Shown here in pieces: positions 7,793 through 15,312 of a stretch of DNA of 64,000 nt. The position numbers were made by a program, and so were the translations under genes. Numbering within the stretch: the stretch's first letter is position 1; each line of letters begins with the position of its first letter. The DNA is taken from IMG/VR virus record IMGVR_UViG_3300025102_007089, positions 1 through 64,000 of that record, one strand, 5' to 3'. The notes under the pieces were generated by a model. That model made no database searches. It was given only the letters and a program-made list of their open reading frames with translations, and was not told the DNA's origin. Source of the DNA: a virus.

Positions 7793-8141
7793 CTCGAGTT
7801 AATACTTCCTCTTCAAATTGTAACTTAGCTTCATAATAACTCAACTCCCATTTTGAATCACACCATCTAAGTATTTCAAACTTAAAACTATCCATACCTA
7901 ATGATTCAAGATCTTTATTAAGCTCATTTGATGAGGAAGTATAGGTTTTCCAATCTGTTTCTATTTTTTGATGGCGCTTATTCTTCTTACCCTTTAAAGG
8001 AGGACGCTTTCTAATAGATTGACATTGCTTCTTACCAATATACTTCTTATCATTAGTAAGATTAGTTATCTTATAAATGAAACCGTAAGGTAGGTCTGCG
8101 TTTTCTTCTAGAACCCCCTCCCAATGACCTAAATCTACCAC
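7740..8141 (-). CDS. GIY-YIG family nuclease
   Basis: 133 residues from GTG at 8141. Residues 20-37 (GFIYKITNLTNDKKYIGK) carry the G-[FI]-[IY]-Y ... K-Y-I-G core of GIY-YIG nucleases; a basic stretch (KRPPLKGKKNKRHQK) follows, and E-A-K-L-Q-F-E-E-E-V includes a candidate metal-binding Glu. Length fits a free-standing phage nuclease, either a homing-type enzyme or one degrading host DNA as T4 EndoII does. The gene is locked into the late operon by overlaps at both ends, which argues against a recently inserted homing gene. Confidence 0.8.
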   Translation of the reverse strand: MVDLGHWEGVLEENADLPYGFIYKITNLTNDKKYIGKKQCQSIRKRPPLKGKKNKRHQKIETDWKTYTSSSNELNKDLESLGMDSFKFEILRWCDSKWELSYYEAKLQFEEEVLTRDDYYNGIINLRIGKRKQ

Positions 8142-8602
8142 TTTCTACAAGACCAATACCTAGCTTTAGTCTTTGGCCCGGGATTATCGCAATTATGTCT
8201 AGCTCTGAATGATTTACGAGCTTTTGGATTACTCTTACGAATTTTCATAGTCTTCTCACCTTTTCTTTTAGCAGAAGTACCTCCATGACCGAAGTTTACC
8301 TTCTTTACATTACCAGTTTTAGGATCCTTAACGTATACTTTAAACTTCTTAACGTCACCTCTAGTAGGCTTGTTGAGCTTTACTTTTCTTCCTCTATATT
8401 CTGCATCTTCTTCTGGATCCTCTTCATCAGATCGTGCAGTATAATGTTTTGGATTCATTCGGAATTTAGGGCCCCCTGGTCCATCGGCACCAGCATCTCC
8501 TTTTCTTAACTTACCTTGTGAGTTATAATGCTTTCCTTTAGCAGCTTTTTGAGGATACTCAGTTCTTTCTAATAACTCTCTTACTAAATCATCAAATTCC
8601 AT
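8135..8602 (-). CDS. Basic phage protein with conserved ARHNCDNPGPKTKARYWSC tail
   Basis: 155 residues, highly basic. The N-terminus MEFDDLVRELLERTEY matches the short leader pattern M-x-F-D-x-L-V-x-x-L-L of the two genes downstream. The centre KKFKVYVKDPKTGNVKKVNFG and the C-terminus KSFRARHNCDNPGPKTKAR form a module I recall from many unrelated phages, often without function. The two cysteines and lysine-rich nature suggest a DNA-binding internal head protein. Late promoter CATAAATA is 5 bases upstream of the ATG. Confidence 0.75.
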   Translation of the reverse strand: MEFDDLVRELLERTEYPQKAAKGKHYNSQGKLRKGDAGADGPGGPKFRMNPKHYTARSDEEDPEEDAEYRGRKVKLNKPTRGDVKKFKVYVKDPKTGNVKKVNFGHGGTSAKRKGEKTMKIRKSNPKARKSFRARHNCDNPGPKTKARYWSCRKW

Positions 8603-8607
8603 AATAA

Positions 8608-8615
8608 TATTTATG
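8608..8615 (-). promoter_or_regulatory. Late promoter CATAAATA
   Basis: Minus-strand element 5 bases before the ATG at 8602. Confidence 0.65.
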
Positions 8616-8616
8616 C

Positions 8617-9141
8617 TTAACAGTGATAATTTAAATAACGTTGAAGAGCTTTAGCATAATGAGTGCCTTTATTTTTAAGCTTACCTTTAGCTCCTCGTAC
8701 CTTACTGCAAGAGAGACTACCTAGCCTACTTTTAAGTATACCAGGTTTTACTGGCTTATGAATATTTTTCTTCTCAGCATCTTCTTCCCTCATACGTTTT
8801 GTTTTTTTCTTACTAGCTTCTTTTTTCCTAGTAATATATTTAAAAGCAGCACTTAAACTCTTTTTCTTCTTAGGGTCCTTTACCCTGCCTTTAGCTGCTC
8901 TCACTCTTTGATGTATTAAATTAATTATTTGAGATTGTCTAGCATGCGACTTACTTTTAAATGAAGCTTTATTAAGAGTTTCTCTTATATCAGAAACAGA
9001 ACTAAATTTTACACTTACCGTATCACTTGGATTCTCATCAGTATATAATCTTCTACCCGATCCTTTCGGCTTTTTACCAGTACCTTTTTTAGGATCGCGC
9101 TTCTCTAAATATAAATTTACTAAATTATTAAACTCACTCAT
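8617..9141 (-). CDS. Lysine-rich internal-type protein
   Basis: 174 residues from the ATG at 9141, which overlaps the upstream stop as ATGA; a longer start at 9165 would lie inside the upstream gene. It opens MSEFNNLVNLYLEKRDP, paralogous to the leader of the next gene (MSEFDRLVEHYLNEA). The body is very basic (K-D-P-K-K-K-K-S-L-S-A-A-F-K and a KKEASKKKTKRMREED stretch) and ends with cysteines. It looks like a nucleic-acid-condensing head protein; function not known. Confidence 0.7.
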   Translation of the reverse strand: MSEFNNLVNLYLEKRDPKKGTGKKPKGSGRRLYTDENPSDTVSVKFSSVSDIRETLNKASFKSKSHARQSQIINLIHQRVRAAKGRVKDPKKKKSLSAAFKYITRKKEASKKKTKRMREEDAEKKNIHKPVKPGILKSRLGSLSCSKVRGAKGKLKNKGTHYAKALQRYLNYHC

Positions 9142-9422
9142 TTCTTTTTCTTTTTCTTCTTCCAACTAACACGCTTTGGACCCTTTTTCTTGTACATTTT
9201 TCCCTTTATACTCTTACAGGCTGCTTTAGTAGGTCGACATGCTGGGTAACTACCTCCAGATTTCTTAGATTTACGACCACAAGGACCACCAGTCTTACAA
9301 TTTACCCACCCCTTAAACTTCTTACCTGTTTTAGGGTCAGTACCACCTCTTTTAAACCATTGACGTAATGAGTCACTAGCTTCATTAAGATAGTGCTCTA
9401 CTAACCTATCAAACTCGCTCAT
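9138..9422 (-). CDS. Basic Cys-containing protein (DUF5872-like) with protease-site leader
   Basis: 94 residues from the ATG at 9422 (ATGA overlap with the upstream stop). The leader MSEFDRLVEHYLNEASD has an L-N-E-A cut site. The rest, SLRQWFKRGGTDPKTGKKF then G-W-V-N-C-K-T-G-G-P-C-G-R-K and Y-P-A-C-R-P-T-K-A-A-C, is a conserved module that I match from memory to DUF5872 in phages and giant viruses; four cysteines could bind zinc. Ends in seven lysines. A packaged DNA-associated protein is inferred. Confidence 0.7.
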   Translation of the reverse strand: MSEFDRLVEHYLNEASDSLRQWFKRGGTDPKTGKKFKGWVNCKTGGPCGRKSKKSGGSYPACRPTKAACKSIKGKMYKKKGPKRVSWKKKKKKK

Positions 9423-10150
9423 TTTTTCTTCCAAATTTTTCCTTTTCTACATCTAACTATAGCACCAGACTTATAAGCAGAAGTTTTTTTTCCATATACT
9501 GAATCAGCTTTCCTTTTACATCTATCCTCTGCTTCTTCTTCTTTATACCCCTTCTTCTTATAATCTTCAATTTCCTTTTTATTACCAGGAGGTAACTTTA
9601 CCCCTAACTTCCCATCTGGACTTCTTAACTTTACATGCTTTGCAAACTCTTTTTCAACTTTATCAGCATATTTTTTCGAAAACTTTTGCTTTACTTCATT
9701 ATTTTCTTCATCTTCAGCTTTATCAACATGCATAACAATCACTGTATCTTCATCTACTCCGTACTCTTTAGTACCATCACCCATATCATCCCACTCACCA
9801 GAGATACAATCTTGAACGTCAACTCCAGCATGATTACAAGCGTCTTCTAAAGAGTCAAACGTTTTGTCTGTATGCATAATTTGACCATGTTGTCCTCCTA
9901 CTGATCCTACGGAAAATTTAATGTTAGATTCTTCATTCTCCGGAAACATACGTTTTTGAACTCCTTTCTTCTTTTTCCCTAATGGCTTAGCTAGTCTAGC
10001 ATCTCCTGGTGTATTAGTATACTGCTTACCGCCACCCTCATCGTTCACATTCCGCATATGGGTTGATGGACCATCACCAAAAGCACCAGTACCTACATCC
10101 TCGTTAATTGATTTATAAAAATATTTAGCAAATTTTGAAGTAGAATTCAT
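9419..10150 (-). CDS. Late protein with basic KxGKIWK C-terminal module
   Basis: 243 residues. The N-terminus MNSTSKFAKYFYKSINEDVG is leader-like with I-N-E-D as a possible cut site. A Gly-rich stretch, an acidic beta domain (about residues 80-150) and a C-terminal basic module (CKRKADSVYGKKTSAYKSG ... V-R-C-R-K-G-K-I-W) follow; the last module recurs in small basic proteins of many marine phages. First gene of the late operon running to 8617, with a TATAAATA promoter 8 bases upstream. Packaged or structural role inferred. Confidence 0.7.
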   Translation of the reverse strand: MNSTSKFAKYFYKSINEDVGTGAFGDGPSTHMRNVNDEGGGKQYTNTPGDARLAKPLGKKKKGVQKRMFPENEESNIKFSVGSVGGQHGQIMHTDKTFDSLEDACNHAGVDVQDCISGEWDDMGDGTKEYGVDEDTVIVMHVDKAEDEENNEVKQKFSKKYADKVEKEFAKHVKLRSPDGKLGVKLPPGNKKEIEDYKKKGYKEEEAEDRCKRKADSVYGKKTSAYKSGAIVRCRKGKIWKKK

Positions 10151-10158
10151 ACTACTTA

Positions 10159-10168
10159 TATTTATAAT
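10159..10168. promoter_or_regulatory. Overlapping divergent promoters: late TATAAATA (-) and TATAAT (+)
   Basis: On the minus strand TATAAATA (10166-10159) precedes the ATG at 10150 by 8 bases; on the plus strand TATAAT (10163-10168) precedes the GTG at 10175 by 6 bases. The two elements share four base pairs, so late and early polymerase cannot occupy both at once. Confidence 0.6.
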
Positions 10169-10174
10169 ATATAT

Positions 10175-10570
10175 GTGGAATTACTTCAACAATACATAGA
10201 AGAAATAGGTAAAGATTTAGTTTTAGATGATTTTAACCTAAAAGAATCACAATTAAGACTTCCTTCTCGTAAGCATTACTGGGTAGCGAGACTTATTGAA
10301 GCTAAAGTTGATCGTAATAAATTACTAGCTAAAAAGAAATCTCTTAAAAAAGAAGTGGTTAAGCAAGTAGTACGTGATTCTCCTATAAAGATTACTCAAT
10401 CTGCCGCTGAATCAGCTGCTGAAAGTCATTCAAGTTTAACTAAGCTTAATGATGCTATAAAAGAAAGAGATATGATAATTGAATATCTTGAAAAGGTAGA
10501 GAAAATTATGTCTTCTATGGGATATGAAATAAAAAATATTGTTGAGATACAAAAAATGGAACAATTATAA
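10175..10570 (+). CDS. uvsY: UvsY-like recombination mediator
   Basis: 131 residues from GTG at 10175, close to T4 UvsY (137). It is predicted all-helical, with a conserved-looking W-V-A-R-L-I-E-A-K-V-D segment near residue 36, a Lys-rich stretch (NKLLAKKKSLKKEVVKQVV) and a C-terminal helix ending in the M-G-Y-E-I-K-N-I pattern like the SRGFAIKHIQ of T4. UvsY loads UvsX onto gp32-coated single strands. It is immediately upstream of UvsW, as in T4, which supports the call despite low sequence identity. Confidence 0.75.
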   Translation: MELLQQYIEEIGKDLVLDDFNLKESQLRLPSRKHYWVARLIEAKVDRNKLLAKKKSLKKEVVKQVVRDSPIKITQSAAESAAESHSSLTKLNDAIKERDMIIEYLEKVEKIMSSMGYEIKNIVEIQKMEQL

Positions 10571-11997
10571 TGATTGAGTTTAGTTATATTCGTGCTACAG
10601 GTAAGTTAAGAATAACTTGTTCTGATAGCTCTTTATTCGATAAAATTAGAGAGCATTTTTCTGTAGAAAATACAGGTGCAAGATTTGCAAGGAGATACTC
10701 TAGATTTGTACCGAGAAGAAAATATGCTATATCTAATACCGGGGTTTGTGAGTTAGGCATATATTGGGAAATAAGGCAGTACTTAATTAAAGAGCAAATT
10801 ACTGTAGATGTTGAAGTACAAGAAGAGTTACAAAACGAATTGAATGCAGGTACAACGAAAGAACTTTATGAGGATTTTGAATTTGAATTAAGAGAATATC
10901 AAAAAGAAGTAATTAAAAAAGCTTTAAAAATAGGTAGAGGTACTTGTGTTCTAGGTACTGGTGCTGGTAAGACTTTCACTACTGCAGCCCTTATTGAGAA
11001 TTATTTTAGAAATAGTGATAATAAAGATGTTTTTAAATGTGTAGTATTGGTACCTGATTTGGGATTAGTTACACAAACTTATGATGAGTTTTTAAATTGT
11101 GGTACATCATTTAAATTAACTAAATGGACGGGTAAAAATAAACCCGACTTAACTGCTAATGTAGTTATATGTAACATAGGTATAATACAGAGTCAGTTTA
11201 AAGATAATGACTGGATGAAATATATTGATTTACTTATAGTAGATGAGTGTCATAAGGTTAAAGCTACAAATAAAATAAGTAAAATTATATCTAAGATTAA
11301 AACCAAAAATAAGTATGGATTTACTGGTACGTTGCCAGAGGATCAATTAGATAAGTGGTCTATTATTGGTAAGCTAGGACCTGTTATATATGAAAAATCA
11401 AGTTATGAGCTTAGACTAGAAGATTACTTAGCTAACGTAGTTGTAAAGGTAGTCAATATTGAATATCAAAACCATCCAATATATCAAGGGGTAGATGGTT
11501 ACAGGGCTGAATTAGATTATATCTATGAAAGTGATAGAAGAAATACGTTTTTAACACAGTTATGTAGCAAGTTAGAGAACAATACTCTTATACTAGTTAA
11601 CCACATTTCTCATGGTGTAAATTTATCCGAATACCTTACACAGTGTGAAGATAAGCAAGTTTATTTTATTAGAGGTGAAGTAGAAGTAGATACTAGAGAA
11701 GATATAAAGAGAATAATGGAGAAAGAAACCAACGTTATATGTGTTGCTATGAGTTCTATCTTCTCTACCGGTGTCAATATCAAGAATATACATAATATTA
11801 TCTTCGCCGCGGGGGGTAAATCATTTGTAAGAACAGTACAGTCTATCGGAAGAGGTCTTAGAAAACATGATTCTAAAGATAAGCTAGTTATATTTGATAT
11901 TTGCGATAGACTTCGCTATGGTATACGTCATAGTGAAAAAAGAAAAGAAATTTATGAACGGGAGAAGATCAAGTATGTTGAGAAGAACATTAGTTGA
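10570..11997 (+). CDS. uvsW: UvsW-like SF2 DNA helicase
   Basis: 475 residues. An N-terminal double-stranded-DNA-binding domain (about 1-100) precedes helicase motifs: Q-K-E-V, Walker A GTGAGKT at 129-135, DECH at 225-228, Y-G-F-T-G-T-L-P near 265, and Q-S-I-G-R-G-L-R in the C-terminal RecA domain. It unwinds branched recombination intermediates and R-loops and helps the switch from origin- to recombination-dependent replication. Translation is coupled to uvsY (stop and start overlap by one base). Stop codon is TGA, showing that TGA terminates in this genome. Confidence 0.92.
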   Translation: MIEFSYIRATGKLRITCSDSSLFDKIREHFSVENTGARFARRYSRFVPRRKYAISNTGVCELGIYWEIRQYLIKEQITVDVEVQEELQNELNAGTTKELYEDFEFELREYQKEVIKKALKIGRGTCVLGTGAGKTFTTAALIENYFRNSDNKDVFKCVVLVPDLGLVTQTYDEFLNCGTSFKLTKWTGKNKPDLTANVVICNIGIIQSQFKDNDWMKYIDLLIVDECHKVKATNKISKIISKIKTKNKYGFTGTLPEDQLDKWSIIGKLGPVIYEKSSYELRLEDYLANVVVKVVNIEYQNHPIYQGVDGYRAELDYIYESDRRNTFLTQLCSKLENNTLILVNHISHGVNLSEYLTQCEDKQVYFIRGEVEVDTREDIKRIMEKETNVICVAMSSIFSTGVNIKNIHNIIFAAGGKSFVRTVQSIGRGLRKHDSKDKLVIFDICDRLRYGIRHSEKRKEIYEREKIKYVEKNIS

Positions 11998-12015
11998 AAA
12001 ACATTAAATTTAACC

Positions 12016-12021
12016 TATAAT
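12016..12021 (+). promoter_or_regulatory. -10 element TATAAT of gp55 gene
   Basis: TATAAT 8 bases before the ATG at 12030; predicted leader of about two bases. TTAAAT at 12005 is a poor -35, so an activator may be needed. Confidence 0.55.
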
Positions 12022-12029
12022 TATACCAT

Positions 12030-12476
12030 ATGGCCAAATCCAAAAAGAAGACAGAATATTATATAGAACCTAAAGTATTTAAAGCTTCGCTAAAAAAATA
12101 TTATGATTCAGATATACTTACTGATGACTTAGCAGAAAATATTAAAAAAATTGCTTATGGTTTAAGCTATAACTCTAATTTTATTAACTATACTTATAAA
12201 GATGATATGATCGGCGATGCATTAGTAAAAATGTATGCTGCTTTAAAGCATAAAAAATACAAGTTTGAAAGTAATTCTAATCCATTTTCTTACTTTACTA
12301 CTATAGCATTTAACGCATTTATTAATAGAATTAAGAAAGAGAAAAAACATCACGAAGCTATCTCTAATTACAAAGAAAAAGTTTACGAGGAATATATGTC
12401 TAATCCTGAGTATACCGGTGGAGGTGTTGTTTACGTCAAACCGGTAGATGAAGAAGATGACTTGTACAATCAGTAA
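12030..12476 (+). CDS. 55: Late-promoter sigma factor gp55
   Basis: 148 residues, shorter than T4 gp55 (185) but with the sigma region 2 core: D-D-M-I-G-D-A-L-V-K-M-Y near residue 63, then NPFSYFTTIAFNAFINRIKKE near 92, the segment that contacts core polymerase and reads the -10 DNA. The N-terminal NLS-like KSKKKTEYY matches the gp55 style. It redirects host polymerase, with the sliding clamp, to ATAAATA late promoters such as those before the minus-strand genes here. It overlaps gp47 by 29 bases. Confidence 0.9.
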   Translation: MAKSKKKTEYYIEPKVFKASLKKYYDSDILTDDLAENIKKIAYGLSYNSNFINYTYKDDMIGDALVKMYAALKHKKYKFESNSNPFSYFTTIAFNAFINRIKKEKKHHEAISNYKEKVYEEYMSNPEYTGGGVVYVKPVDEEDDLYNQ

Positions 12477-13512
12477 GCCTAGGTTCGCTATATTTTCAGA
12501 TCTTCATTTAGGCGTTCATTCCAATAGTACAGAATGGCATACGTATGCTGTAGAATGGGCTAATTGGTTTAAAGATGAATGTAAAAAGAAGAATATTAAA
12601 GACTTAATCTTTTGTGGTGACTGGCATCATAATAGAAGCGAAATATCAGTTAATACATTACAAGTTTCAGCCGATATTTTAGATATCTTATCAGGCTTTA
12701 ATATTATAGCTATTACCGGTAATCATGATATCTACTATAAACATCGTACTGATGTAAATTCGCTATCGATCTTTAAAAGACGTAAAAATGTAACTATTTT
12801 GGATAAGCCAGTTACTATAGAATCTTTTGATAAAACGATTACATTTTGTCCATGGAATACTAACCCTAAAGATATACCTGAGAGTGACGTCATATTCGGT
12901 CATTTTGAAATTGAAACCTTTAAAATGAATACTTATAAAGTATGCGAAGAGGGTGTTAAAGTAAAAGACTTATTAAAGAAAGGTGAACTTATTATATCGG
13001 GTCATTTTCATACTAGACATGAAAAGAGGTTTGGTAAGGGTACTATTCTATATTGTGGTAATCCATTTCAAATGGACTTTGGTGATGCAGGAAATCAAAA
13101 AGGGTTTTATACTTTAGATTTAGATAGAATGGAGTATGATTTTACTCCTAATAATATTTCACCTAATTATATGAAAATTACATTAGGGGAATTAGTAAGA
13201 GAAGGAAGCTTTACTAAAAGAATTATTGATATCATATCAAATAATATTGTAAAGCTAAAAGTTGATATGAATATATCTCAAGAAGATATGGATATTCTTC
13301 TTAAGAAGTTAAATTTACTTAAACCTAAAAACCTTACAGTAGATTATGATATAAATTTTAATCGATTGATAGATAACGTTGAAGATAAAGAAGATCTATC
13401 AGGCATTGATATTCCACAAGCCATTGAAGAATTTATTAATTTACTTGAAATTAACAATAAAAAGGATATCATAGATTATACCTTATCGCTGTATGAAAAG
13501 AGTAGACTTTAA
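12448..13512 (+). CDS. 47: gp47 recombination nuclease subunit (Mre11-like)
   Basis: 354 residues. Calcineurin-like phosphoesterase motifs are in order: F-S-D-L-H-L-G (D19, H21), G-D-W-H-H-N-R near residue 55, T-G-N-H-D near 90 and S-G-H-F-H-T-R-H near 185. It pairs with gp46 to resect double-strand ends for recombination and host DNA degradation. The start could be the ATG at 12448 or the one at 12457; both lie inside gp55 in another frame. It overlaps gp46 by 20 bases, matching the T4 47-46 order. Confidence 0.92.
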   Translation: MKKMTCTISKPRFAIFSDLHLGVHSNSTEWHTYAVEWANWFKDECKKKNIKDLIFCGDWHHNRSEISVNTLQVSADILDILSGFNIIAITGNHDIYYKHRTDVNSLSIFKRRKNVTILDKPVTIESFDKTITFCPWNTNPKDIPESDVIFGHFEIETFKMNTYKVCEEGVKVKDLLKKGELIISGHFHTRHEKRFGKGTILYCGNPFQMDFGDAGNQKGFYTLDLDRMEYDFTPNNISPNYMKITLGELVREGSFTKRIIDIISNNIVKLKVDMNISQEDMDILLKKLNLLKPKNLTVDYDINFNRLIDNVEDKEDLSGIDIPQAIEEFINLLEINNKKDIIDYTLSLYEKSRL

Positions 13513-15298
13513 AAAAGTATCGATAGTAAATTTCTTATCTGTAGGAGATGAACCGGTTACAGTTGAGTTTAAAAAAGGTTTGCATGTTATAACTGGTAAA
13601 AATAGAGATAAACCTGATAGAAGAAATGCTATTGGTAAAAGTACTATTGCTGATTCGATCTATTTTGCTATATTTGGCGAGACTTTAAGAGAGATTAAAA
13701 AAGATCTTATACCTAATAATCTTACTAACGGTAAAACTCATGTAGAGTTAGATTTTGAAGTAACTACAACTAGTGGTACTAATGAATATAAGATAATTAG
13801 AAACTTATCTCCATCAAAAGCATACATCTTTAAAGATGGTATTGATAAAACTAGAGACAGTATTAGCAATACTACAAAATATATTGCACAAATTTTAAGT
13901 GCATCGCAAGCTATTTTTCAAAACTGTGTTATTATGACAGTTAATAATGCAGTGCCTTTTATGGCTAAAAATAAAATCGAAAAGCGTAAGTTTATTGAAG
14001 ATATTTTTGGAATGGAGATTTTTAGTACTATGCTCTCTACATTGCGAAATGAATATAATGAAATTAAGAGAGAACATGATACAGAAACAACTAAACTAGA
14101 TGAGGTATCTAAAAGTCTTAATAATTACTCTAATCAAAAAGATAAACTATTACAAAAACGTAAAGAGAAAAAAGAGTTATATTTAGAAAGGGAAGCAAAT
14201 AATAATCAAGAATTAGAAAAGCTACTTGACGACATTAAAAATTACGAAGATGTAAATGTTGAAAATATACAAAACTCTATTGATAGTTTAAATGAAAGGC
14301 TTGAAGAGTGTGAATTAAAAATTAATAATGATATTGAGCAGATTAGTACTGAAAAAGCAAAAGTTAAATATAAAAAAGAACAATATCAAAAAATGGGTAC
14401 TGATGAAGAAATATGCCCAGTTTGTTTAAGGAGTATTGAAGAGCATGATCAAGATGTTATTAGTAAAGAAAGAGAAAAGCTTAAAGATACTATCGAGCGA
14501 ATGGTTGAATCAATAAAGGTTATTGGTACTGATTTAGATGAGTTAAAATTGCGTAAGGTAAAAATTTTAAAAGCTATTACATCCTGTCATAATAAAATTG
14601 CTGAAGCAAAGGTTACATTACAAAAACGAAAAGGTACTAAAGAGCGTGTAGGTCAATTACAAGAATGGTTAGAAGAATTAAAAATAGACTTAGAAGCAGT
14701 TGAATCTACTGAAACTGATTTTGATGAGCTTATAGTAGAAACGAAAAAGCGCTTTGATAGTTTAGATTCTGTAGTAAAAGATTTTAGAGATCAAATATCT
14801 ACTTTAGATATAGTTAAGTTTGTAGTTTCTGAAGAGGGTGTAAAGTCATATATTGTAAATAAACTACTAGAGCTTCTTAACGGTAAACTACTACACTATC
14901 TTAAACGTTTAGACTCAAATTCAATTTGCATATTTAACGAATATTTTGAAGAAGAGATTTTAAACGAAAAAAATAAAATTTGCTCTTACTTTAACTTTTC
15001 AGGCGCTGAAAGAAAATCTATAGACCTAGCTTGCTTGTTTACGTTTTCAGATATTAGACGTCTACAAGGTGGTGTACAGTATAATATAGCTATATACGAT
15101 GAATTATTTGACTCTTCGTTTGATGAAAAGGGTATCGAATTAATTACCGAAATCTTGCAAGATAGAGTAGAAGAGCTTAATGAATGCTCGATTGTTATTT
15201 CTCATAGAAAAGAATCTATAAAAGCTGTTACTGGTGATGTTATATATCTTGAAAAAGAAAATGGTATAACTCGCCGTGTAGATTATAAAGAAATGTAA
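13493..15298 (+). CDS. 46: gp46 recombination nuclease ATPase (Rad50-like)
   Basis: 601 residues. The split Walker A reads G-K-N near 35 and A-I-G-K-S-T near 46-51. Long coiled coils flank a zinc-hook C-P-V-C at 308-311. The C-terminal lobe holds the F-S-G-A-E-R-K signature and Walker B I-A-I-Y-D-E-L-F-D-S. SMC-type ATPase that works with gp47 on DNA ends. The Ser of the usual L-S-G-G signature is retained as S-G-A. Confidence 0.93.
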   Translation: MKRVDFKKVSIVNFLSVGDEPVTVEFKKGLHVITGKNRDKPDRRNAIGKSTIADSIYFAIFGETLREIKKDLIPNNLTNGKTHVELDFEVTTTSGTNEYKIIRNLSPSKAYIFKDGIDKTRDSISNTTKYIAQILSASQAIFQNCVIMTVNNAVPFMAKNKIEKRKFIEDIFGMEIFSTMLSTLRNEYNEIKREHDTETTKLDEVSKSLNNYSNQKDKLLQKRKEKKELYLEREANNNQELEKLLDDIKNYEDVNVENIQNSIDSLNERLEECELKINNDIEQISTEKAKVKYKKEQYQKMGTDEEICPVCLRSIEEHDQDVISKEREKLKDTIERMVESIKVIGTDLDELKLRKVKILKAITSCHNKIAEAKVTLQKRKGTKERVGQLQEWLEELKIDLEAVESTETDFDELIVETKKRFDSLDSVVKDFRDQISTLDIVKFVVSEEGVKSYIVNKLLELLNGKLLHYLKRLDSNSICIFNEYFEEEILNEKNKICSYFNFSGAERKSIDLACLFTFSDIRRLQGGVQYNIAIYDELFDSSFDEKGIELITEILQDRVEELNECSIVISHRKESIKAVTGDVIYLEKENGITRRVDYKEM

Positions 15299-15312
15299 CT
15301 TAAATATGCACG

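Noticed and set aside
7740-8141. Recently inserted homing endonuclease gene
   Set aside because: It is joined to both neighbours by overlaps, shares the local base composition and has no intron or target gene split nearby.
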